Below, piece by piece: positions 7,289 to 13,245 of a stretch of DNA of 15,483 bases (its first letter is position 1; each line of letters opens with the position of its first letter). The notes under the pieces were generated by a model. That model made no database searches. It had not been told where the DNA came from and was given only the letters and a program-made list of their open reading frames with translations. Source of the stretch: UBA9732 sp963615565 (lineage in GTDB: Bacteria > Spirochaetota > Spirochaetia > Sphaerochaetales > Sphaerochaetaceae); the NCBI GenBank assembly GCA_963615565.1, contig CAVEGR010000089.1, forward strand, positions 1 to 15,483, written 5' to 3'. A program made the translations under genes and the position numbers.

Positions 7289-8869
7289 ATGTCTAATAAA
7301 CAGTTAACGCTCAGAGGCGTTATCACAGGTGTGCTTGGACTTATAGTAATTACAGCAAGTTCAATGTATGTTGCTTTAAGAATGGGTGCTTTGCCATGGC
7401 CAACCATTTTTGTAACAGTTCTATCAATGACAGTTCTTGGAAGGATAAAGAATTCATCGCTACAAGAAATTAACGTTACACATACACTTATGAGTGCTGG
7501 TGCAATGGTTGCTGGAGGTCTTGCTTTTACAATTCCAGGTATTTGGATAATCAATCCTAATGCTAGTATTTCTATTTTGTCTCTTATGACTATGACAATT
7601 TGTGGTGCATTGCTTGGAACTTTGTTTTCTGCTGTTTTTAGAAGGAACTTAATTGAAGAGCAAAAATTGGTTTATCCCATTGGAATGGCTTCTTATCAAA
7701 CTCTGACAACTGGCATTAACAAAGGAAAAGATTCTCTAAAACTTTTTGTTTCAATGGGTGCTAGTGTGTTGTTTACTGCAGCAAGAGATGCATTTGGATG
7801 GATTCCATCTGTTGTAGCTATCTTTAAAGGAAGTACATTAGTTCAACCTATCAATATTTGGATTAGCCCCATGGCTTTGGCAATTGGTGCCATGGTTGGC
7901 CGTCTTCCTGCTATTTTATGGCTTGGAGGTGCTGTTTTAGGCTATCTTTTGATTGTTCCAATTGGTCTTTCAACTGGTCTTTTTGCGGATATGACGGCTG
8001 CAAATTTATTCAGAGAAAACCTTGGTATTGGCATTATGCTTGGTACAGGAGTTGGTGTTTTTACCAAAGCTATCATAAGTGGAATAAAAAAGGGCAAGAA
8101 AGAGAAATTGGTCTTCACTGGCGTGTCAAAGAAAAGCTTACTGTTATGTTTAGCTGTCATGGTTCTTTGTGCAACTGCTATGGCAATTTTTACAGAAATG
8201 TCGTTGGCTGTGGCGCTTTTGGCCGTCTTAGGAGTGTGCCTTGCAACGCTTCTTAGTGGAATTCTTACTGGTCAGACTGGCATTAATCCAATGGAAGTTT
8301 TTGGAATTTTGGTGATGCTTTTGGCTAATGTGGTATTCAGCCCGTCTACTGCTACCTTATTTTTGACTGCTGGCTTAGTTGCTGTTGCATGTGGCCTAAC
8401 TGGTGATGTCATGAATGATCTAAAGAGTGGTTATATGCTTAAGACAGATCCTAAGCAACAGCTTATGGGAGAAGCAATTGGGGGTGTTGTTGGTGCTGTT
8501 GTGTCCGTATTGGTGTTACTTTTGATGAAGAAAACTTTTGGTGGTTTTGGAACTGAATATCTGCCAGCACCTCAAGCAAAAGCTGTTGCTTCTATGGCTA
8601 GCGGTCTTGGGGATTCTCCAGCTTTCTTTTGGGGTATTTTGATTGGTGCAATTTTGTATGTTGTTGGTGTTCCGGCAGCAACTTTGGGCCTTGGTATTTA
8701 TCTTTCAAGCCAAATTTCAATTATTGTAGGTCTTGGTGCAATTATTGCTTTAATTCTGACAAAGACAAAGACGGTTAAAGAAAGTGATTTAAATCTTGTT
8801 TCAAGTGGACTTTTGGGTGGCGAAGGAATTACTGGCGTGATTATTGCAATTGTAAGCATGTTGGGTTAA
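7289..8869 (+). CDS. OPT-family transporter (oligopeptide or metal-chelate uptake)
   Basis: 526 residues, nearly all hydrophobic, with a dozen or more predicted membrane spans. This places it in the inner membrane. The N-terminus, LTLRGVITGVLG followed by ASSMYVALRMGALPWP, is characteristic of the OPT family, whose members move small peptides or peptide-like metal chelates with protons. Many bacterial OPT proteins are longer (over 600 residues), so some loops may be shortened here. ATG 7289 is preferred over the in-frame GTG 7283 because GGAGGG (7277-7283) lies five bases before it and overlaps the GTG. rlmN starts 22 bases after the stop, so this may be the first gene of an OPT-rlmN-ychF-kinase operon. 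The substrate is not readable from sequence; peptide import would fit the aminopeptidase nearby. Confidence 0.85.
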   Translation: MSNKQLTLRGVITGVLGLIVITASSMYVALRMGALPWPTIFVTVLSMTVLGRIKNSSLQEINVTHTLMSAGAMVAGGLAFTIPGIWIINPNASISILSLMTMTICGALLGTLFSAVFRRNLIEEQKLVYPIGMASYQTLTTGINKGKDSLKLFVSMGASVLFTAARDAFGWIPSVVAIFKGSTLVQPINIWISPMALAIGAMVGRLPAILWLGGAVLGYLLIVPIGLSTGLFADMTAANLFRENLGIGIMLGTGVGVFTKAIISGIKKGKKEKLVFTGVSKKSLLLCLAVMVLCATAMAIFTEMSLAVALLAVLGVCLATLLSGILTGQTGINPMEVFGILVMLLANVVFSPSTATLFLTAGLVAVACGLTGDVMNDLKSGYMLKTDPKQQLMGEAIGGVVGAVVSVLVLLLMKKTFGGFGTEYLPAPQAKAVASMASGLGDSPAFFWGILIGAILYVVGVPAATLGLGIYLSSQISIIVGLGAIIALILTKTKTVKESDLNLVSSGLLGGEGITGVIIAIVSMLG

Positions 8870-8891
8870 AGGTACAGGTTAGAGGTTTATA

Positions 8892-9941
8892 ATGGAAAAG
8901 GATAAGGTTGTTGATTTTTCTCTTTTTGCAAAAAAACCTGAGCAGCTGGTGGACCTTCTTGGCTTGGATAAGAAATTTCAAGGGAGACAGGTATATGACT
9001 GGCTTGTTAAAGGTGTTACATCTTTTTCTGAGATGACTAATTTGCCAAAAATGTTACGTCAGAGACTTGAGACGTCTTATCCTTCAGTGTTTTCAAGTGT
9101 TGTTGCCGCAACACAAACTGATGATGATGGCAACTCTAAACTAGCCTTAGAGCTTTATGATAAGAGCATAATTGAGTGTGTTATGCTTAAAGATAAAGAA
9201 GATGAGTTAACAGCCTGCCTTTCAAGCCAAGTTGGTTGTGCAATGGGTTGTAAGTTTTGTAGAACAGGTACATTAAAACTTACCAGAAATTTGTATGATT
9301 TTGAGATTGTTGAACAATTTGCATATTTAAAAGCACTTGCTTTGCAGTTATATGGTAAGGAGATTACGCATGTGGTTTTCATGGGAATGGGAGAGCCTCT
9401 TGCAAACCTTGATAGCGTGCTTTCTGCAATCTCTTTTTTGCACGATCCACAAGGTTATAATCTTAGTCACAGACGAATTACAATCTCAACTTGTGGTCTT
9501 GTTCCTGGTATCTTGGAGCTTTCAAGACGCGCTATTCCTGTAAAGCTTGCAGTTTCATTGGTTGTTGCAGATGATCCTAAGCGTACTTCACTTATGCCTG
9601 TAAATAAAGCCTACAACCTAGCTCAGCTTCGTAATGCGCTTGTAGCTTTTCAGAAGACAAGCGGGCGTAGATTTACATTTGAATACTGCATGATTCACAA
9701 TATCAATGTTTCTCAGGCCGATGCCGATAATTTACAACGTTTTTGTAAAGGTTTAGAAGTGATTGTAAATTTGATTCCGTTTAATCCTTGTAGTGAATTG
9801 GATTTTGAAACTCCAACAGAGCAAGAAATTAAGACTTTTACTAATGTGCTGACTAAACGTGGTGTACCATATACAATTCGCATTAGTAGAGGCCGTTCAA
9901 TTAAGGGTGCATGCGGACAGTTAGCTGGAAAACTGAACTAG
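8892..9941 (+). CDS. rlmN: 23S rRNA/tRNA adenine-C2 methyltransferase RlmN
   Basis: 349 residues. RlmN is a cytoplasmic radical-SAM enzyme that methylates C2 of A2503 in 23S rRNA, and often A37 of some tRNAs, which helps translational accuracy. The iron-sulfur ligands are Cys116, Cys120 and Cys123 in CAMGCKFC. The two extra catalytic cysteines of the RlmN mechanism are present as Cys109 (seven residues before the cluster, as in E. coli) and Cys341 near the end (GACGQL). Other family blocks are FMGMGEPLANL, RRITISTCG, RTSLMP and NLIPFNP. Cfr, the antibiotic-resistance relative, shares the fold; the length, sequence blocks and housekeeping context favour RlmN. The start has AGAGG six bases upstream. 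Confidence 0.96.
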   Translation: MEKDKVVDFSLFAKKPEQLVDLLGLDKKFQGRQVYDWLVKGVTSFSEMTNLPKMLRQRLETSYPSVFSSVVAATQTDDDGNSKLALELYDKSIIECVMLKDKEDELTACLSSQVGCAMGCKFCRTGTLKLTRNLYDFEIVEQFAYLKALALQLYGKEITHVVFMGMGEPLANLDSVLSAISFLHDPQGYNLSHRRITISTCGLVPGILELSRRAIPVKLAVSLVVADDPKRTSLMPVNKAYNLAQLRNALVAFQKTSGRRFTFEYCMIHNINVSQADADNLQRFCKGLEVIVNLIPFNPCSELDFETPTEQEIKTFTNVLTKRGVPYTIRISRGRSIKGACGQLAGKLN

Positions 9942-9942
9942 T

Positions 9943-9964
9943 CTAACAGTGCAAAAGATGTTAG
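9943..9964 (+). repeat. Small inverted repeat between rlmN and ychF
   Basis: CTAACA (9943-9948) and TGTTAG (9959-9964) are perfect 6-base arms separated by ten bases, directly after the rlmN stop. No T-run follows, so it is not a standard terminator. It could form a weak hairpin in the mRNA. No function is assigned. Confidence 0.3.
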
Positions 9965-9986
9965 TATTGCATGACTGGAGGGTTAT

Positions 9987-11090
9987 ATGGGACTTAATTG
10001 TGGTATTGTAGGACTCCCAAATGTTGGCAAATCCACCATCTTTTCTGCTTTAACTAGCGCACCTGCTGAGGCTGCGAATTATCCTTTTTGTACAATTGAA
10101 CCTAACGTTGGCATTGTCAATGTTCCAGATGCAAGACTTGATAAAATTGTTCAACTTATTCCAACTGCTAAGGTTATACCTGCAGTAACAGAGTTTGTTG
10201 ATATTGCTGGTCTTGTTGCTGGTGCATCTAAGGGTGAAGGTTTAGGAAATAAATTTCTTGCAAACATTAGAGAAGTTGGAGTTATTGCACATGTTGTCAG
10301 GTGCTTTGATGATCCAGATATAATTCATGTAAACAACAAAATAGATCCTGCTGGTGATATTGAAACCATAAATATTGAGCTTGCACTAGCAGATTGGGAC
10401 ACTGTTGATAAGAGATATCAAAAACAAAGTAAGCTAGCAAGAATTGCAAAAGATGCAAAAGAAGCAGCTGCATTAGTTCCAATTTATGAGAGACTTCTCA
10501 AAGGTTTAAGTGATGGGTTGAGTGCCAGAAGTATTATTACAGATCCAGATGAAAAAACAATGATCTCTGATCTTCATTTAATTACAATGAAGCCTGTAAT
10601 CTTTGTTTGTAACATTGATGAAAGTGCTATTGGGCAAGATAATGATTATGTTAAGACTGTCAAAGAAATTGCAGCTAAAGAAAATGCTCCAGTGGTTTGT
10701 ATTTGTGGAAAAACAGAAGCTGAGATAGCTTCTCTTGATACAGCAGATGAGAGATCTGAATTTTTGGAGGCTGCAGGTCTTGAAGAAAGTGGCATGAACG
10801 TTCTCATACGTACAGCGTACGAGACACTGGGGCTTAGAACCTTCTTTACTGCTGGATCTGATGAAGATAGAGCTTGGACATTTAGAGCAGGTTATAAAGC
10901 TCCTCAAGCTGCAGGTGTTATTCATACTGACTTTGAAAAAGGTTTTATTAAGGCTGAAGTTTATAGCTGTGAAGATTTGTTTAAGTATGGCAGTGAAGCT
11001 AAGGTTAAAGAAGCAGGTAGACTTAGAATTGAAGGCAAAGAATACGTTGTTCAAGATGGCGATATCATGCACTTTAGATTCAATGTTTAA
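9987..11090 (+). CDS. ychF: Ribosome-binding ATPase YchF (Obg-like)
   Basis: 367 residues, the normal family length. YchF/OLA1 is an Obg-related P-loop NTPase that binds ribosomes, prefers ATP to GTP, and has been tied to stress responses. GLPNVGKS at residues 9-16 is the Walker A/G1 loop, and FVDIAGLV holds the G3 motif. The G4 position reads NIDE (209-212) rather than NKxD, which is the hallmark of the ATP-preferring YchF group. A helical coiled-coil insert follows the first half of the G domain, and a TGS domain fills about 283-366 (FTAGSDEDRAWTF to the DGDIMHFRF end). A strong GGAGGG lies four bases before the ATG. It is 45 bases from rlmN and 21 bases from the kinase fusion, all co-directional. 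Confidence 0.97.
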   Translation: MGLNCGIVGLPNVGKSTIFSALTSAPAEAANYPFCTIEPNVGIVNVPDARLDKIVQLIPTAKVIPAVTEFVDIAGLVAGASKGEGLGNKFLANIREVGVIAHVVRCFDDPDIIHVNNKIDPAGDIETINIELALADWDTVDKRYQKQSKLARIAKDAKEAAALVPIYERLLKGLSDGLSARSIITDPDEKTMISDLHLITMKPVIFVCNIDESAIGQDNDYVKTVKEIAAKENAPVVCICGKTEAEIASLDTADERSEFLEAAGLEESGMNVLIRTAYETLGLRTFFTAGSDEDRAWTFRAGYKAPQAAGVIHTDFEKGFIKAEVYSCEDLFKYGSEAKVKEAGRLRIEGKEYVVQDGDIMHFRFNV

Positions 11091-11111
11091 ATTTAAAGCT
11101 TGGAGTTAATG

Positions 11112-11849
11112 ATGGCATATTCTTCTTGTGAGAGTGAAAATTATCATGTTTTAGTTTCAATACAGGGCATTGTTGTTCATGGAAAAGGCCTTGGACACTT
11201 TCTAGGAATTCCTACTGCAAATATTGACTCAAAGCAGGATATTTCTTTTTTGCAAGAAGGAGTTTATTGTTCAAAAATTTTCTTTGATGATGTTGCCAAA
11301 TGTGGTACTGTAAACATTGGAAGACGTCCTACCGTAGATAACCTTGAGAAGTTTACAATTGAAGTTAACATTCTAGATTTTAATGAAGATATATATAATA
11401 AATTTGTAACTCTTGAGGTTTATAAACTCTTAAGACCTACTCAAAAGTTTGATTCTCTTTCTCATTTGATTAGACAAATTAGAACTGACAGTATTTCAAC
11501 ATTAAAGTTCTTTGGTCAGTCTTTACAGCCTAATGGAATTGACTTTGATTTAGAAAGAAGTGTTGTTCTTCTTAATGGTTCTGAATTTAAACTAGAAGAG
11601 AAAGCATTAAGTCTTGTTTTCTTGCTTTCTGTTAATCACAGCTGTTCTTTTACATGTCATCAGCTTTATGAGGCTATATGGCATGAAGTGAACAGGGCTG
11701 ATAGTGAGGCTCTTGTTTTAGCTTTGGTAGAACATGTGAATGAAGTTTTTGCAAAAACGTCTAATACTCAAGTTCAAACTCAATTGGTTCGTGTAGTAAA
11801 AGAAAGTCAATCAGAGGAAAAGAGAATACAACTACTTTTGCACTCTTGA
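11112..11849 (+). CDS. Riboflavin kinase domain fused to an OmpR-like winged-helix domain
   Basis: 245 residues from ATG 11112 (GGAG at 11102-11105, six bases away; ATG 11109 is also possible). Residues 12-134 match the RibF flavokinase domain, which makes FMN from riboflavin and ATP. The signs are GIVVHGKGLGHFLGIPTAN (19-37, with PTAN for nucleotide and metal), NIGRRPT (68-74), and FTIEVNILDF with the probable catalytic Glu84. The FMN adenylyltransferase half of normal bacterial RibF is absent. Residues 142-229 read like an OmpR/PhoB effector domain: a short beta sheet (VVLLNGSEFKL), EEKALSLVFLL, CHQLYEAIWHE, then a helix and terminal strand (QLVRVV). The putative recognition helix (198-213) has almost no basic residues, so DNA binding is doubtful and protein contact is possible. 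The first assignment is firm, the second moderate. The gene may be the last of the OPT operon, and its 3' end overlaps the opposing lipoprotein gene. Confidence 0.82.
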   Translation: MAYSSCESENYHVLVSIQGIVVHGKGLGHFLGIPTANIDSKQDISFLQEGVYCSKIFFDDVAKCGTVNIGRRPTVDNLEKFTIEVNILDFNEDIYNKFVTLEVYKLLRPTQKFDSLSHLIRQIRTDSISTLKFFGQSLQPNGIDFDLERSVVLLNGSEFKLEEKALSLVFLLSVNHSCSFTCHQLYEAIWHEVNRADSEALVLALVEHVNEVFAKTSNTQVQTQLVRVVKESQSEEKRIQLLLHS

Positions 11850-12504
11850 GTGTTCCGTTGTGACTTGTTATTTCTTTTGGTGCTACAACCTGAATTGTGA
11901 CCCTAGAGCTTAGTATTTCATTTGGACAATCTTCTCCTAGAATAAAACTCATCATTTCAAGGTAGTTTTCTTCTGTTAATTCATGATTGTAAATAGGCCC
12001 ATATACTTCAAAGTTTGGATTTGCTAAGAATGGGACAATTTTTGTTAATTCATCATAATTATCCATGCCAATATGAATCTGAACATGGGTTTTGCCATCT
12101 TTTTCTGTTGCATTTACAAGAGAACTATTAGAACTTTTTGAAAGATCTAAAACAAGACCATTGAAATCACTGAAAGCAAAGTCTCCCATGTATGTATTGA
12201 CCCCTGTTTTTAAGAATTTAATTGAGCTGGCGTTATCAGAGGCCTCTAAGTTTTTTACAAACTCATCAACTGCAACCTGTAAAATAGGATCATCATTTCC
12301 ACTATCTTCCCAGTTTGAAAGATCTTCAACAACGCTTACAAAATAATCGCTAACAGTTAAATCTATGTGGCTTCTACCAGTAAGGGTTTCTTCATCAATG
12401 ATATTACTCTTTAGATTTAAAGTTTCTGTAACCTTACAGGAACTAAATGAAAACAAGGTAACAAGAATTAAGGCCAAGATGGCAATAAAAGATAGCTTAT
12501 TCAT
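11761..12504 (-). CDS. Putative lipoprotein of unknown function
   Basis: 247 residues from ATG 12504. The frame extends to a TTG at 12540, but a TTGAAA/TATATT promoter covers that interval and the ATG lies seven bases after the -10 box. The N-terminus is a lipoprotein signal: MNK, a hydrophobic core, then FSSC with Cys23 as the lipidated residue. This relaxed lipobox is acceptable in spirochaetes. The mature part is mixed polar sequence with acidic stretches (for example DLSNWEDSGNDD) and a C-terminal pattern of alternating strands (KSAKVVVFSFPLIDFLL) that suggests a beta-rich fold. No family was recognised. Its last 89 bases overlap the kinase-fusion gene antisense. Its divergent neighbour is another exported protein, 55 bases away, which hints at a related envelope role. 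Confidence 0.78.
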   Translation of the reverse strand: MNKLSFIAILALILVTLFSFSSCKVTETLNLKSNIIDEETLTGRSHIDLTVSDYFVSVVEDLSNWEDSGNDDPILQVAVDEFVKNLEASDNASSIKFLKTGVNTYMGDFAFSDFNGLVLDLSKSSNSSLVNATEKDGKTHVQIHIGMDNYDELTKIVPFLANPNFEVYGPIYNHELTEENYLEMMSFILGEDCPNEILSSRVTIQVVAPKEITSHNGTLKSAKVVVFSFPLIDFLLLHEPIEFELEY

Positions 12505-12511
12505 AAAAAAT

Positions 12512-12540
12512 AATATAAACTGCTTGACATTGTTTTTCAA
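12512..12540 (-). promoter_or_regulatory. Promoter of the lipoprotein gene (leaderless)
   Basis: Minus strand TTGAAA (12535-12540), a 17-base spacer and TATATT (12512-12517). The ATG (12504-12502) follows after exactly seven bases, so transcription should begin at the start codon. No Shine-Dalgarno sequence is present. Confidence 0.55.
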
Positions 12541-12559
12541 TCAGAAAAAGAAGGGATAT

Positions 12560-13156
12560 ATGAGAACAATAAGACTAACAGTTGCTTTTTCATGTTTAAT
12601 ATTAATCTCAATTTGTCGTGTATTTGCGGACAGTTGGGAAGGTACATATCTTTGGGTTAACCCAACAGACAAGAACAATAACGGCAAATGCACAGAGATT
12701 AAATATGTAGTAAAAGAAGTCATCCTGAAAGATGGAACAAAGAGTTTTGAAGTTTGGGATGCTTCAGATGAACTTGCGTTAAGAAGAATTTTTCCAATTG
12801 AATACATGTCAGATGGTGGTTATGCATGGCATAAATGGAACGAAAATAGCACAGAAGCAGAAAACTATAGAATGAATGCAGAAAAGTTTAATACAACATC
12901 TTATACACCGGCACAGTGGAGAGTTATAGAAATTCAACAAAATGAACTTTTGGGCATTTGCGTAGTACAAACAAAGGCTTTTATCTTTAATGTTGAAACT
13001 ACATCTTATTTTACACTTAGATACAATAATGAGACAGGTAAGCGAGAACTTGCTTACATGACAGATGGAGATGGAATCGTTAGTGTAGGCCTTTTCTTTA
13101 ATCCGGCTCCTGGAGAAGAAGGAAAGAAAGTATTTGTCTTAACAAAACAAGATTGA
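12560..13156 (+). CDS. Small secreted protein of unknown function
   Basis: 198 residues from ATG 12560, with AAGGGA (12551-12556) just upstream. The open frame reaches back to 12365, but that part is antisense to the lipoprotein gene and gives no plausible N-terminus. Residues 1-23 form a signal peptide (MRT, a hydrophobic core, RVFA) with a likely signal-peptidase I cut before Asp24. There is no lipobox cysteine, so it is probably periplasmic or exported. The mature ~175 residues are rich in aromatics, with short strands (WEGTYLWVNP, SYFTLRYNN, VSVGLFFNP) and look like a compact beta-rich domain; there are two cysteines, in KCTE and GICV. No family was recognised. It is divergent from the lipoprotein gene and lies 89 bases before topA, which has its own promoter. 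Confidence 0.78.
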   Translation: MRTIRLTVAFSCLILISICRVFADSWEGTYLWVNPTDKNNNGKCTEIKYVVKEVILKDGTKSFEVWDASDELALRRIFPIEYMSDGGYAWHKWNENSTEAENYRMNAEKFNTTSYTPAQWRVIEIQQNELLGICVVQTKAFIFNVETTSYFTLRYNNETGKRELAYMTDGDGIVSVGLFFNPAPGEEGKKVFVLTKQD

Positions 13157-13177
13157 TTGAACTTTGCACGTTGGCAG

Positions 13178-13206
13178 TTGACAGATAAGTTTTCCTTCTA
13201 TATATA
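13178..13206 (+). promoter_or_regulatory. Promoter of topA
   Basis: Perfect TTGACA (13178-13183), a 17-base spacer and TATATA (13201-13206). Expected start is about 13213, giving a leader of ~33 bases with AGAGG (13234-13238) seven bases before the topA ATG. The alternating TA run around the -10 should melt easily, which suits supercoiling-sensitive control, though that is inference. Confidence 0.7.
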
Positions 13207-13245
13207 TACACTGCACACTGAATTCGATTTTAAAGAGGTTTTTTT

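Noticed and set aside
8892..9941. Cfr resistance methyltransferase
   Set aside because: Length, motif spacing and housekeeping neighbours fit RlmN. Cfr shares the catalytic cysteines, so only a tree would be decisive.
9943..9964. Terminator between rlmN and ychF
   Set aside because: The 6-base stem has a ten-base loop and no T-run. It is kept only as a weak inverted repeat.
11091..11111. FMN riboswitch or other regulatory RNA before the riboflavin-kinase gene
   Set aside because: Only 21 bases separate it from ychF, far too short for an RFN element.
12524..12529. Rightward TTGACA as -35 for the secreted-protein gene
   Set aside because: The position 17 bases downstream reads AAAGAA, not a -10 box, so no promoter can be completed.
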